Shown here piece by piece: positions 1-11,347 of a stretch of 64,000 nt of DNA; the first letter of the stretch is position 1, and every line of letters starts with the position of its first letter. The position numbers and the translations under genes are program-made. Under the pieces are notes generated by a model. It was not told the DNA's origin. It searched no databases and saw only the letters and a list, made by a program, of their open reading frames with translations. Origin of the DNA: Aromatoleum tolulyticum (GTDB lineage: Bacteria > Pseudomonadota > Gammaproteobacteria > Burkholderiales > Rhodocyclaceae); the NCBI RefSeq assembly GCF_900156155.1, contig NZ_FTMD01000014.1, forward strand, positions 62,001 through 126,000. Direction: 5' to 3'.

Positions 1-1
1 G

Positions 2-763
2 CGGCTCGTGCAGCGCATCTGCGAGATCGAGACCTACCTGATGATGGCGCTGCTCGCGCTGCCGCTCGCGCGCGAGGGCATAGGGCGCCTCGACGGCATC
101 GAGGAGGATCTGAGCGGTTTCGGCGCGCGCATGTGCGAACTCGAGATCGACGGCGACGCGGAGCAGCTGCTGCACGAGATCTCGCGGCTGGACGCGCGCA
201 TGCGCGCGATGTCGCACGCGACCGGCTACCGCTTCAGCGCCGCACAGGCTTACTACCGCATCGTGCAGGCGCGCATCGGCGAACTGCGCGAGCAGCGCAT
301 CGAGGGCGTGCCGACGATCGGCGAGTTCATGGAACGGCGACTCGCGCCAGCGATGGATAGCTGCGTGTCGGTGGCCGCGCGGCAGGATGCGCTCGCCCAC
401 AAGGTGAGTCGCGCCAACGACATGTTGCGCACGCGCGTCAATCTGGCGCAGGAGCGGCAGAACCAGGGCGTGCTCGAGAGCCTGAGCCGCAGCGCGCGCC
501 TGCAGCTGAGGCTGCAGCAGGCGGTCGAGGGGCTGTCGGTGGTCGCGATCTCGTACTACGGCATCGGCCTCGCCGCCTATGCGCTGAAGGCGCTGAAGGG
601 CTGGGGTGTGGACGTGCCTGTGGACCAGGCGATCGGGCTGGCGCTGCCGCTGGTTGCCGGCGCGACCTGGTTCGGCCTGCGCCGCATGCACGCGCGCCTG
701 CACCGGGGCGGTGAGCGCTCGGCCCTGTCGGGCAGCGGGGTCGCTGCCGCCGCGCACGACTGA
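2..763 (+). CDS. DUF3422 family membrane protein (3' part)
   Basis: The frame is open to the left edge of the window, so only the C-terminal part, about 253 residues, is visible. It is mostly helical and charged, with coiled-coil-like stretches. Near the end is a hydrophobic segment (SVVAISYYGIGLAAYALKAL), then a second hydrophobic stretch (IGLALPLVAGATWFGL) and a basic tail. Two C-terminal membrane helices of this kind are typical of DUF3422 proteins, which are common in beta- and alphaproteobacteria and have no established function. The GTG at position 8 is probably an internal codon rather than the start. Family call by pattern recognition only. Confidence 0.72.
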   Translation, partial: RLVQRICEIETYLMMALLALPLAREGIGRLDGIEEDLSGFGARMCELEIDGDAEQLLHEISRLDARMRAMSHATGYRFSAAQAYYRIVQARIGELREQRIEGVPTIGEFMERRLAPAMDSCVSVAARQDALAHKVSRANDMLRTRVNLAQERQNQGVLESLSRSARLQLRLQQAVEGLSVVAISYYGIGLAAYALKALKGWGVDVPVDQAIGLALPLVAGATWFGLRRMHARLHRGGERSALSGSGVAAAAHD

Positions 764-1472
764 CCGGCGCGGGCCATCGCCGCGCACTCGGGGCGCGGCT
801 CGCCTTTTCTCGATGAGAGTGTAGTGCCCGCGCGCACGGCGAAGCGGCGGCCGCGGAGCCGCAGCCGCGGCCAATGCGTGGAGCGCGACTTTTCCGGCGT
901 TACCGACGCTCCCCCGTTGTCGTCAATAGTCCAAAAGACGTAAGGGCGCGAGCCTGGGGGGGCTGCGGTAGCCATTTCTGGCTATGTCGGCTCGGCCGAA
1001 GGGAGTATGGATCCTTCCCGGCAGAGCTTTCATAGTGTGCGCTCGATCGCCTGCGTGAATGCCGCTCGGTTGATTCGGTCCTCCGGGTCGCCTGTTCATG
1101 GCGTTTCGGGACGAGCGCAGCTGACACGACGTCTATCCGGACGGAATCAGACGTGTTGTCGCCGAGCGAGGGGCGGTCGAAAAAATGAAAAGAAAACCGG
1201 AGACATCCCGTCTTGCAGACTCGGGAGATATGCTTTTTGCATGATGCGGGAGTGCAAGGCGGCACCTATCACAAGACGGCGGATTTTCGTTCCGGCCGGG
1301 GCCTCGCCGTGTCGGCAGCCCCGTGCGAGACGTGTCGCATCGGTAAGCGGTAAGCAGGTCTTTCTGCAGGCGCGCCGATCGGCCCCGCGCTGCGGCAGAC
1401 GTCGTACGTGGGCGCGACACAGCGGTATCGCGGCAAGGTGGCCTCCATAGCGAGACGGAAGAGACCGCAAAC
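764..1472. other. Long intergenic region with hairpins; no gene seen
   Basis: About 700 bases without a convincing coding frame; the short frames lack ribosome sites and recognisable domains. An 8-bp GGCCGCGG/CCGCGGCC hairpin lies at about 848-871, without a T-run. Around 945-1020 several short self-complementary segments cluster: CGAGCC pairing with GGCTCG around an inner TAGCCA-TTT-TGGCTA hairpin, then a GGGAG/TTCCC hairpin. This may be a structured leader of the following GGDEF-EAL gene, but I could not match it to the c-di-GMP riboswitch consensus. Confidence 0.4.
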
Positions 1473-4400
1473 ATGCGTGACATGATGAGCCCTGCAGAAT
1501 TCCATCGCCCCGGGCTGGGACTCAAGTTCGCGTTGGCGTCCGTGCTGTTCCTGTCCCTGGTCGTGGGCAATGCGATGGTCATCGACAGTCTGCTGCAACG
1601 ACTCCATCACGTCGCCGACACGATCAATGTGGCCGGGCGCATGCGCATGCTGAGCCAGCGCATCGCCTTCCAGGGGGGGCTGGCGCATCGGGGGTTCGCG
1701 AGTGGCGCGCAGGCCGAACTGGCCGTGCGCGAGTTCGAGGCGGGTCTCACGGCGCTCGAGCAGGGGGGCAACGCCTTCGGTTACGCCGTCCGGGTATCGC
1801 CCCCGGCGATCATCGGTGCGATGCGCATCGTCCGCGAAATGTGGGCGGACTACAGTGCCGACATCGCACTGTTGCTGCGTCCGGACAGCGAGCGGAACCT
1901 TTCGCAGATCGATCTCGAACATCTGGTCAACGACGCCGCGATCCTGCTGAGCAACCTCGAAGCGGTGGTCGCAGGGCTGACGCACCATGCCAACGAGGAA
2001 GAGCGGGAAGCAAGGTTCTACCTGCATGGGCTGGTGGTGCTCGATGCCCTGTTGCTGGGACTCGCGTTGCTCGCCGTGCGGCGTCACATCGTCGTGCCGC
2101 TGCGCAAGTTGTCCGTGGCGAGTCGCCGGTTCGCCTGTGGCGATTTCTCCCCGCGAGTGGCGATCATCGCCGGTCACGGCGAGATCGGCCAGCTCGCCGC
2201 GGACCTGAACCTGCTCGCGGAGCAGACTGCACGCTGCATGCAGCGCATCGACCATGATCGGCGGCAACTGGAGAATCGCGAAAGCCTGCTGCAGGCCGTC
2301 GTCGATACGGTGCCGGACTGCGTGGCGATGATCGACGAGCACGGACGGGTGCTGAGCATCAACCGCTCGGGGCTTGAGATGATCGAGGCCGAGGAGTCGA
2401 ACGACGTAGTCGGGCGCAGGGTGCAGGAGGTGGTGCCGAGAAAGCATTTTCGCGCGTTGCGTCGATTGTCCGGGCAGATTTCCGATAGCAATCCGGTCGC
2501 GCTCGAGTTCGAGATCGTCGGATTCGGCGGTACGCGCCGCTGGGTGGACATGCAGGCCGTACTGTTGTCCGACATGGCCGACCGGGGCCGGATCATCGTC
2601 AGCGTGATTCGTGACGTCACCGAGCGGCGCCGTGCGGTCGAGCATCTGCGGGTGCTGTCGCGTGCGGTCGAGCAGAGTCCGTCGCTGGTGGTGATCACCG
2701 ACTGCAACGGCCGCATCGAATACGTGAATCCGAGCGTGACCCGCGTGACCGGCTACGAGGCGCACGAGGTGCTGGGGAAATCGCCGCGGATCTTCAGTTC
2801 CGGCACTACGCCCACCCGCGTCTACAAGGACCTGTGGGGCTCGTTGTGCAACGGCGAGGTGTGGCGTGGCGAGCTCCTGAATCGGCAAAAGAACGGCGAG
2901 CTGTACTGGGAACACATGGTGGCGTCCCCGATCCGTGATGCGCACGACCAGATCACCCATCTGGTCGCCGTGAAGGAGAACCTGACCGAGCGGAAGCAGA
3001 CCGAGCGCACGGTGCACAAACTCAATCGCACGCTCAGGCTGCTGACGCATTGCCACGAGGCGCTGGTCCGCATCGGTGAGGAAGGCGAACTGCTGCGTCA
3101 GATCTGCGACACCATCACGCGAACCGGCGGCTACCGGCTGGCGTGGGCGGGCTACGCCGAACACGACGAACGCAAGAGCGTCCGTCCGGTGGTTCATGCC
3201 GGGTACGAACAGGGCTACCTCGACACGCTGGAGATCACGTGGGACAGCGCCGTGCGCGAGAACGGGCCGATCGGCCGGGCCGTGCGCACGGGCCGGCCGG
3301 TGGTCGTGAACAGCATCCGCGACGATGACAGTTTCGTGCGCGGCCACGAGGCGCTGGGCCGCGACTATCAGGCCTGCGTCGGCTTGCCGCTGTGCAAGGA
3401 CGGGCAGGTCATCGGAGTGCTGGCGATCTATGCCGGAGAGACCGGTGCCTTCGACGACGAGGAGGTCGAACTGCTGGGCAAGCTTGCCGAGAATCTGGCG
3501 TACGGGATCGTGTCCCTGCGAACCACGGCGGACCGCAAGCGTTATCAGGAACAGCTCGAATACCAGGCCGGTCACGACAGCCTGACGGGGTTGCCGAACC
3601 GGACGCTGCTGACGGACCGCCTGCAGCAGGCGATCGCGCGCGCGCAGCGCTACCGGCGCAATGCCGCGATCCTGTTCATCGACCTCGACCACTTCAAGTA
3701 CGTCAACGACAGCCTCGGCCACAATGCGGGCGACCGCCTGCTGAAGGCGGTGGCCGAGCGCCTGTCCTCGTGCGTGCGGGAAGAGGATACGGTCGCTCGC
3801 CTGGGCGGCGACGAGTTCGTCGTTGCGCTGCAGGAGGTCGAAAGCGAGGAGCAGGTTGCGGCGGCCATCCACCGCATCCAGGAAGCGATGACCGGGGTGT
3901 ACCAACTGGATGACAACGAGCTGTACGTGTCGTGCAGCATCGGTGCGAGCCTGTGTCCGCGGGATGGCAACTCCGTGCAGACGCTGCTGATGAACGCGGA
4001 TACCGCGCTTTATCGGGCGAAGGCGCAGGGGCGCAACAATTTCCAGTTCTACGCCGTGGAGATGAACGCCCATGCCGGCGAACGCATTGCGCTGACGGGA
4101 AAGCTGCGCCGTGCGCTGAAGAATGACGAGTTCGTGCTTCAGTTCCAGCCGCAGGTGGATATCGGCTCGATGCAGGTGGTGGGCGCCGAGGCCCTGATCC
4201 GTTGGCACCATCCGCAGATGGGCCTCGTGCCGCCGGCAAAGTTCATTCCGTTGGCGGAAGAGACCGGCATCATCGTGCCAATCGGCGAGTGGGTATTGCG
4301 AACCGCCTGTTTGCAGGCCCGCGCGTGGCTCGAGCGTGGTCTGCCGCCGGTACGCATGTCGGTCAACCTGTCTGCGTGCCAGTTCAGGAAGGAGGGTTTG

Positions 4401-4859
4401 GCGGGGCTGGTCGCGCGCACCGTGGAAGCGTGCGGACTGGATCCTGCCTTTCTCGAACTGGAGCTGACCGAGAGCATGCTCATGGACGATCCGAATTCGG
4501 CGATCGCGACCATGCGGGAACTGAAGGCGGTCGGGGTCCGCCTGTCGCTCGACGACTTCGGTACCGGCTACTCCAGCCTGAACCGCCTCAAGGGTTTCCC
4601 GATCGACGCGTTGAAGATCGACCGCTCGTTTGTCAGGGATATCACCACCGACCGCACCGATGCCGCGATCACGGCTGCCGTGGTGTCGCTCGCCCACAGC
4701 CTGGGTCTGACGGTCATCGCCGAGGGCGTCGAGGACGCGGGCCAGTTGGAGTGCCTGCGCCAACACGGATGCGACGAAATGCAGGGTTACTTCTTCAGCC
4801 GGCCTCTTTCCGCCGAACCGTTTGCAGCCCTGCTGCGTGCCGGCGCCGTGTGCACCTAG
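1473..4859 (+). CDS. Membrane PilJ-HAMP-PAS-PAS-GAF-GGDEF-EAL c-di-GMP protein
   Basis: 1128 residues, probably making and/or degrading cyclic di-GMP in response to periplasmic and cytoplasmic signals. Membrane helix 1 is near 18-36. A PilJ-type N-terminal sensor follows, with the motif INVAGRMRMLSQRIAFQ near 51-67. Membrane helix 2 is near 184-202, HAMP to about 258, PAS domains near 270-390 and 393-510, GAF near 530-680, GGDEF near 700-860 and EAL from about 875. The cyclase motif GGDEF (778-782) is intact, the metal Asp in FIDLDHFK is present, and the I-site RxxD (REED) sits five residues before GGDEF. The EAL motif (near 906), NLS, ELTES, DDFGTGYSSL, KIDRSF and AEGVE are all present, so both activities are possible. 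ATG 1473 follows a GGAAGAG sequence; ATGs at 1482 and 1485 are alternatives. Confidence 0.93.
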   Translation: MRDMMSPAEFHRPGLGLKFALASVLFLSLVVGNAMVIDSLLQRLHHVADTINVAGRMRMLSQRIAFQGGLAHRGFASGAQAELAVREFEAGLTALEQGGNAFGYAVRVSPPAIIGAMRIVREMWADYSADIALLLRPDSERNLSQIDLEHLVNDAAILLSNLEAVVAGLTHHANEEEREARFYLHGLVVLDALLLGLALLAVRRHIVVPLRKLSVASRRFACGDFSPRVAIIAGHGEIGQLAADLNLLAEQTARCMQRIDHDRRQLENRESLLQAVVDTVPDCVAMIDEHGRVLSINRSGLEMIEAEESNDVVGRRVQEVVPRKHFRALRRLSGQISDSNPVALEFEIVGFGGTRRWVDMQAVLLSDMADRGRIIVSVIRDVTERRRAVEHLRVLSRAVEQSPSLVVITDCNGRIEYVNPSVTRVTGYEAHEVLGKSPRIFSSGTTPTRVYKDLWGSLCNGEVWRGELLNRQKNGELYWEHMVASPIRDAHDQITHLVAVKENLTERKQTERTVHKLNRTLRLLTHCHEALVRIGEEGELLRQICDTITRTGGYRLAWAGYAEHDERKSVRPVVHAGYEQGYLDTLEITWDSAVRENGPIGRAVRTGRPVVVNSIRDDDSFVRGHEALGRDYQACVGLPLCKDGQVIGVLAIYAGETGAFDDEEVELLGKLAENLAYGIVSLRTTADRKRYQEQLEYQAGHDSLTGLPNRTLLTDRLQQAIARAQRYRRNAAILFIDLDHFKYVNDSLGHNAGDRLLKAVAERLSSCVREEDTVARLGGDEFVVALQEVESEEQVAAAIHRIQEAMTGVYQLDDNELYVSCSIGASLCPRDGNSVQTLLMNADTALYRAKAQGRNNFQFYAVEMNAHAGERIALTGKLRRALKNDEFVLQFQPQVDIGSMQVVGAEALIRWHHPQMGLVPPAKFIPLAEETGIIVPIGEWVLRTACLQARAWLERGLPPVRMSVNLSACQFRKEGLAGLVARTVEACGLDPAFLELELTESMLMDDPNSAIATMRELKAVGVRLSLDDFGTGYSSLNRLKGFPIDALKIDRSFVRDITTDRTDAAITAAVVSLAHSLGLTVIAEGVEDAGQLECLRQHGCDEMQGYFFSRPLSAEPFAALLRAGAVCT

Positions 4860-4995
4860 GCAGTGCCTTCTACAGGGTGGCAAAAACGATGTTTCGGAGT
4901 CTGACGACGCGGCGCCTGGCCGAGCGGGCGGGTCTGCTGCAGCGCTCTGTCGGGCATTTCAGCGTGTAGCGGGCGTCACGGCTGCGCGGTGCCGA

Positions 4996-6060
4996 TCAGC
5001 TTTCCGCGTGCGCGCCGCGAACCTTGATCTGTCTTTCCCGGAAGGCTCCGGGCGACTCGCCGGTCCATTGCCGGAACGCGCGCGAAAAGCTCTTCTCGTT
5101 GCGGAATCCGACGGCCTGCGCGATCTGTTTGACCGGGCGGCTGGTGCGATTCAGCAGTTCGATCGCACGCTCGCGCCGCGCCTCGTCCTTCAATTGCTGC
5201 AACGATGCACCTTCCTCATCGAGCTGGCGGTGCAGCGTGCGCGGCGACAGGTGCAGGCGTTCGGCCAGCGTCTCGGCGGTCGCGCCTTCGTCGAGGCGTT
5301 CGCGCAGCAGGTGGCGCACGCGCTGCACCAGCAGGCGGTCGCGGCGGTATTGCAGCACCGTGAGCGGCAGCGCGCGGCGCAGCATCTGCTGCAGCGCGGC
5401 CTCGTCGCGCCGCAGCGGCAGGCGCAGGTATTGCGCGTCGAAGCGGATCTCGGCGCGTTCGGCGTCGAAGTGCACCGGACCCTGGAACAGCAGCGGATAC
5501 ACGCCGCGGTGCGGCGGCGCGGGGAAGGGGAAGGAGGCTGCGAGCAGCGGGATGCGCGAATCGATCGCCCAGCAGGCGTAGCCCAGTACGTAGCGCAGCA
5601 GCGTCACGAGGCAGAACTCGTGCATCTCGCCGAGATAGCGACGCACCTCGATACGTAGCGTCGCGACCGCGCCGTCGTCGTCGAGGTGCAGCAGGATGTC
5701 GTCCGTGAGCAGGCGGTGGTGCCGGCACCACCGCTTGAGCGCGACGCCGAGGTCGGGTGCGGTGATCGACGCGCGGCACAGCATGCCGTAGCTGCCCCAC
5801 GGCAGGCGGCGCGAGAACCAGCCCAGCGCCTCGTCGTCGAGCTCCTGCATCGCGACCGCGGACATGATCTCCATCTGTGCTGCGGTCACGCGCGCGGCGG
5901 GGTCGTCGAGTGCCGTCGGCAGAATCTGCGCCTCGCGCAAGGCGTTGGCAGGATTGATCCCGTAGCGGCGGTAGGCGCCGACGATCGCACGGATGAAGGC
6001 GACCGGCGTCGCAGCGGGGCCGCGCGTGGGATCGCCGACGGAAGGGATCACGGTTGCCAT
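4996..6060 (-). CDS. AraC-family regulator (OruR-like N-terminal domain)
   Basis: 354 residues. The C-terminal 100 residues form two helix-turn-helix motifs typical of AraC: AETLAERLHLSPRTLHRQL and VKQIAQAVGFRNEKSFSRAF, followed by WTGESPGAFRE. The N-terminal 250 residues resemble the arabinose-binding-like domain of the OruR/ArgR type, which usually senses amino-acid-derived or fatty-acid-derived ligands. It is divergent from isovaleryl-CoA dehydrogenase with a 165-bp shared promoter region, so it is the likely local regulator of the leucine/isovalerate genes. That role is inferred from position. It ends convergently with the GGDEF-EAL gene. Confidence 0.9.
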   Translation of the reverse strand: MATVIPSVGDPTRGPAATPVAFIRAIVGAYRRYGINPANALREAQILPTALDDPAARVTAAQMEIMSAVAMQELDDEALGWFSRRLPWGSYGMLCRASITAPDLGVALKRWCRHHRLLTDDILLHLDDDGAVATLRIEVRRYLGEMHEFCLVTLLRYVLGYACWAIDSRIPLLAASFPFPAPPHRGVYPLLFQGPVHFDAERAEIRFDAQYLRLPLRRDEAALQQMLRRALPLTVLQYRRDRLLVQRVRHLLRERLDEGATAETLAERLHLSPRTLHRQLDEEGASLQQLKDEARRERAIELLNRTSRPVKQIAQAVGFRNEKSFSRAFRQWTGESPGAFRERQIKVRGAHAES

Positions 6061-6225
6061 CGCCGAATCATAAGTCGCTTGGCAGGATTTGCAACCACCT
6101 TGGCGCCCGCTGCGTCGCGTGCGGGCCTACTCTTACGCGGTCAAACAGTCTTGCCCGCGGGCGTCTAAGCTGCATCTGGCGACGTCCCGAAAACGAACAG
6201 CCACCAAGGAACGAGGAGACCCCCG

Positions 6226-7398
6226 ATGAACATCCCCTGCCTGAACTTCCACCACGGTGAAACCATCGATGCGCTGCGCGACGCGGTGCGCCAGTTCGCC
6301 GAGGCCGAGATCGCCCCGCGCGCTGCCGCGATCGACCGCGAGAACGAATTTCCCGCCGACCTGTGGAAGAAGTTCGGCGACATGGGTCTGCTCGGGATGA
6401 CCGTCGAGGAGGAATACGGCGGCACCGGCATGGGCTACCTCGCGCACATCATCGCGATGGAAGAGATCTCGCGCGCGTCCGCCTCGGTAGGTCTGTCCTA
6501 CGGCGCGCACTCGAACCTGTGCGTGAACCAGATCCGCCGCAACGGCAACGCCGCGCAGAAGGACAAGTACCTGCCCAAGCTGATCTCGGGTGACCACGTC
6601 GGCGCGCTGGCGATGAGCGAGCCGAACGCGGGTTCCGACGTCGTGTCGATGAAGCTGCGCGCCGACAAGAAGGGCGACCGCTACGTGCTCAACGGCGCCA
6701 AGATGTGGATCACCAACGGCGGCGACGCCGACACGCTGGTCGTGTATGCGAAGACCGACATCAACGCCGGCCCGAAGGGCATGACCGCCTTCATCATCGA
6801 GAAGGGCATGAAGGGCTTCAGCCACGGCACCCACCTCGACAAGCTCGGCATGCGCGGCTCGAACACCTTCCCGCTGTTCTTCGACGATGTCGAAGTGCCG
6901 GAAGAGAACGTGCTCGGCGGCGTCGGCAACGGCGTGAAGGTGCTGATGAGCGGCCTCGACTACGAGCGCACGGTGCTGTGCGGCGGCCCGCTGGGCATCA
7001 TGGCGGCGTGCATGGACGTGGTCGTGCCCTACCTGCACGAGCGCAAGCAGTTCGGCCAGGCGATCGGCGAGTTCCAGCTGATGCAGGGCAAAGTCGCCGA
7101 TATGTACTCGGTGTGGAATGCGACGCGCGCCTATGTGTATGCGGTCGGGCAGGCGTGCGACCGCGCGGATCACGCGCGCACGCTGCGCAAGGATGCCGCC
7201 GGCGCGATCCTGTACTCGGCCGAGAAGGCGACGTGGATGGCGGGCGAATCGATCCAGACCCTGGGTGGCGTCGGCTACACCAACGAATACGCGACCGGCC
7301 GCCTGTGGCGCGACGCGAAACTGTATGAGATCGGCGCCGGCACGAGCGAGATCCGCCGCATGCTGATCGGTCGCGAACTGTTCGCGGAGACGATGTGA
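6226..7398 (+). CDS. liuA: Isovaleryl-CoA dehydrogenase
   Basis: 390 residues, full length for the acyl-CoA dehydrogenase family. It would oxidise isovaleryl-CoA to 3-methylcrotonyl-CoA in leucine breakdown, passing electrons to ETF. The FAD/substrate motifs [10 protein letters not shown] and WITNGG are present. A Glu sits in GLDYERTVL near residue 247, the position used as catalytic base by isovaleryl-CoA and long-chain dehydrogenases; medium- and short-chain enzymes carry it elsewhere. [19 protein letters not shown] and [10 protein letters not shown] close the protein. The start has a good upstream AGGAG. The methylcrotonyl-CoA carboxylase genes downstream support the substrate call. A palindromic repeat separates it from liuB. 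Confidence 0.95.
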   Translation: MNIPCLNFHHGETIDALRDAVRQFAEAEIAPRAAAIDRENEFPADLWKKFGDMGLLGMTVEEEYGGTGMGYLAHIIAMEEISRASASVGLSYGAHSNLCVNQIRRNGNAAQKDKYLPKLISGDHVGALAMSEPNAGSDVVSMKLRADKKGDRYVLNGAKMWITNGGDADTLVVYAKTDINAGPKGMTAFIIEKGMKGFSHGTHLDKLGMRGSNTFPLFFDDVEVPEENVLGGVGNGVKVLMSGLDYERTVLCGGPLGIMAACMDVVVPYLHERKQFGQAIGEFQLMQGKVADMYSVWNATRAYVYAVGQACDRADHARTLRKDAAGAILYSAEKATWMAGESIQTLGGVGYTNEYATGRLWRDAKLYEIGAGTSEIRRMLIGRELFAETM

Positions 7399-7428
7399 GT
7401 CGGTAAGGGACAGCGCAGTTAGCAGGTT

Positions 7429-7540
7429 CCTCCCCCTTCAAGGGGGAGGACAGGTGGGGGATGGGTGGAAGGAAGCGCCGCCAATTGGCATTTGCACCGT
7501 CAACCCATCCCCACCCCAGCCCTCCCCTTGAAGGGGAGGG
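7429..7540. repeat. CCTCCCC-type palindromic repeat, copy 1
   Basis: The element has three nested inverted repeats. A near-perfect palindrome lies at 7429-7449 (CCTCCCCCTT-C-AAGGGGGAGG) and a similar one at 7520-7540 (CCCTCCCCTT/GAAGGGGAGGG). Between them GGTGGGGGATGGGT (7453-7466) faces ACCCATCCCCACC (7503-7515). A related element is found at 61249-61331. It sits in the 180-bp gap between liuA and liuB and could affect mRNA stability or termination within the operon. This is REP/BIME-like architecture; no transposase is nearby. Confidence 0.85.
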
Positions 7541-7579
7541 GGCCGAAACCTTTCTCCCTCACAAGAAAAGGATGGAGAC

Positions 7580-9187
<1,608 letters not shown>

Positions 9188-9204
9188 GGGAAGGGGAGAC
9201 AAAC

Positions 9205-11211
9205 ATGTTCGAAAAGATCCTGATTGCGAACCGCGGCGAGATCGCTTGTAGAGTGATCAAGACCGCGCGCCGCATGGGCATCAAGACCGTCGCCGTGTAT
9301 TCCGAAGCCGACGCCAACGCCCGCCACGTGCGCCTCGCCGACGAGGCCGTGCTGATCGGCCCCGCGGCCGTCAAGGAAAGCTACCTCGTCATCGACCGCA
9401 TCATCGCCGCTGCGAAGCAGACTGGTGCGCAGGCGATCCACCCCGGCTACGGTTTCCTCTCCGAGAACGAGGACTTCTGTGACGCCTGCGAGCGCGAAGG
9501 CATTGTCTTCATCGGACCGCCGGTCTCCGCGATCCGCGCGATGGGCTCGAAGTCCGAAGCGAAGAAGCTGATGGAAGCGGCCCGCGTGCCGCTGACTCCC
9601 GGCTACCACGGTGACAACCAGGACCCGGATTACCTGCACGAGCAGGCCGACCAGATCGGCTACCCGGTGCTGATCAAGGCCGCAGCCGGCGGCGGCGGCA
9701 AGGGCATGCGTCTGGTCGAGAAGTCGGAAGACTTCATCGCCGCGCTGGCTTCGTGCAAGCGTGAAGCCGCGTCCTCCTTCGGCGACGAGCACGTGCTGGT
9801 CGAGAAGTACATCATTCGCCCACGCCACATCGAGATCCAGGTCTTCGGCGACACCCACGGCAACTGCGTGTACCTCTTCGAGCGTGACTGTTCGGTGCAG
9901 CGCCGCCACCAGAAGGTGCTCGAGGAAGCGCCCGCGCCGGGCATGACGCCCGAGCGCCGTGCCGCGATGGGCAAGGCCGCGGTCGAGGCGGCGAAGGCGG
10001 TCGGCTATGTCGGCGCCGGCACGGTCGAGTTCATCGCCAACCAGGACGGCTCGTTCTACTTCATGGAGATGAACACGCGGCTGCAGGTCGAGCATCCGGT
10101 CACCGAGATGATCACCGGCCTCGACCTCGTCGAGTGGCAACTGCGTGTCGCCTCGGGCGAACCGCTGCCGCTCGCGCAGGAGCAACTGCAGATTCGCGGC
10201 CACGCGCTCGAAGCGCGCATCTACGCGGAAGACCCGGCGAAGGGCTTCCTGCCCTCGACCGGCAAGCTCGTGCACCTCGCGCCGCCGGCCGAAGGCCTGC
10301 ATGTGCGCGTCGACACCGGCGTCGAGGAGGGCGACGAGATCAGCCCGTTCTACGACCCGATGATCGCGAAGCTCATCGTGTGGGACGAAACCCGCGACCA
10401 GGCGCTCGCGCGCATGCTGCAGGCGCTCGCGGACTACCGTGTCGTCGGCGTCGCCAACAACATCGAGTTCCTGTCGCGCCTGACGAACTGCCCGGCCTTC
10501 GCCAATGCCGATCTCGACACGGGCCTGATCGAACGCGAGAAGGCCTACCTCTTCCCGGAAGGCGAAGTTCCGCCGGCCGAGGTCTATCTCGTCGTCGCAC
10601 TCGGTGAACTACTGCGCGAGGCGGCGTGGGCCGAGGACGAAGCCGAGCGCGGCAACGACCCCGGTTCGCCGTGGCATGCGCGCGATGGCTGGCGGCTCAA
10701 TGCCACGGCCAGCCGCGAACTGCTGTTCCGCTTCGGCGAGACGCAGAAGGCCGTCACCGTCGCCTACCGCGGACGTGACCGTTACACCCTCACGGTCGAT
10801 GGTCGCAGCACCGAGGCGCGCGGCAAGCTCGACGACCGTGGTGGCCTGCGCGTCGAATTCGACGGCCGGCGCATGGGTGCCACCGTGATCGTCGCGGGTG
10901 AGAAACGCCACGTCTTCCTCGACGGTCGCACCTGGCAGCTCGCCAATGTCGACCCGCTGCATCATGCGGGCGAGGGCGGCGGCGCCGAAGGCGGGTTGCT
11001 CGCGCCGATGCCCGGCAAGGTCATCGCGCTGCTCGCCGAAGCCGGCAGCAAGGTCGAGAAGGGCGCGCCGCTGCTGATCCTCGAGGCGATGAAGATGGAG
11101 CACACCATCACGGCGCCCGCCGCCGGCACCCTCAAGGCCTTCCGCTTCGCGGTCGGCGACCAGGTCGGCGACGGCGCGGAACTCGTCGAGTTCGAGCCGG
11201 CGAAGGGCTGA
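9205..11211 (+). CDS. liuD: Methylcrotonyl-CoA carboxylase, biotin carboxylase/BCCP (alpha) subunit
   Basis: 668 residues. The ATP-grasp biotin carboxylase part occupies about the first 450 residues ([14 protein letters not shown], glycine-rich [26 protein letters not shown]). A linker domain follows, then a C-terminal biotinyl domain with EAMKMEH; the biotinylated Lys is near residue 630. It charges biotin with bicarbonate at ATP cost for the liuB subunit. ATG 9205 follows AAGGGGAG only 17 bases after liuB, so the two are co-transcribed. The genes for methylglutaconyl-CoA hydratase and HMG-CoA lyase, often in this cluster, are not in the window. Confidence 0.95.
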   Translation: MFEKILIANRGEIACRVIKTARRMGIKTVAVYSEADANARHVRLADEAVLIGPAAVKESYLVIDRIIAAAKQTGAQAIHPGYGFLSENEDFCDACEREGIVFIGPPVSAIRAMGSKSEAKKLMEAARVPLTPGYHGDNQDPDYLHEQADQIGYPVLIKAAAGGGGKGMRLVEKSEDFIAALASCKREAASSFGDEHVLVEKYIIRPRHIEIQVFGDTHGNCVYLFERDCSVQRRHQKVLEEAPAPGMTPERRAAMGKAAVEAAKAVGYVGAGTVEFIANQDGSFYFMEMNTRLQVEHPVTEMITGLDLVEWQLRVASGEPLPLAQEQLQIRGHALEARIYAEDPAKGFLPSTGKLVHLAPPAEGLHVRVDTGVEEGDEISPFYDPMIAKLIVWDETRDQALARMLQALADYRVVGVANNIEFLSRLTNCPAFANADLDTGLIEREKAYLFPEGEVPPAEVYLVVALGELLREAAWAEDEAERGNDPGSPWHARDGWRLNATASRELLFRFGETQKAVTVAYRGRDRYTLTVDGRSTEARGKLDDRGGLRVEFDGRRMGATVIVAGEKRHVFLDGRTWQLANVDPLHHAGEGGGAEGGLLAPMPGKVIALLAEAGSKVEKGAPLLILEAMKMEHTITAPAAGTLKAFRFAVGDQVGDGAELVEFEPAKG

Positions 11212-11228
11212 TCCGCATCTGCTGCCAC

Positions 11229-11269
11229 CACACCGGCCGGCGCCTCGCGCCCCGGCCGGTGTGTGCTTT
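11229..11269 (+). terminator. Intrinsic terminator after liuD
   Basis: A perfect 12-bp stem (CACACCGGCCGG pairing with CCGGCCGGTGTG) with an 11-base loop is followed by TGCTTTCCC. The T-run is short, but the stem is strong and lies 18 bases after the liuD stop. The following ligase gene probably has its own promoter. Confidence 0.7.
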
Positions 11270-11347
11270 CCCATGTCCCGCGTTACTGGCGCTTGGCCCG
11301 CAAAACGCAAAAGAAGACATCGAATCGATAAAGTGGAGAGAGACACC

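Noticed and set aside
764-1472. c-di-GMP (GEMM) riboswitch upstream of the GGDEF-EAL gene
   Set aside because: I looked for the conserved CACGCA...GCAAAGCC...GGTAGGTAGC pattern and did not find it; only generic hairpins are present.
1269-4883. 1204-codon open frame on the minus strand
   Set aside because: It is antisense to the GGDEF-EAL gene, whose domains are unmistakable. The minus-strand product is His/Arg/Gln-rich low-complexity sequence, typical of GC-rich shadow frames.
6133-7173. 346-codon minus-strand frame opposite liuA
   Set aside because: Antisense to a clear acyl-CoA dehydrogenase; composition is His/Val/Ala-rich without motifs.
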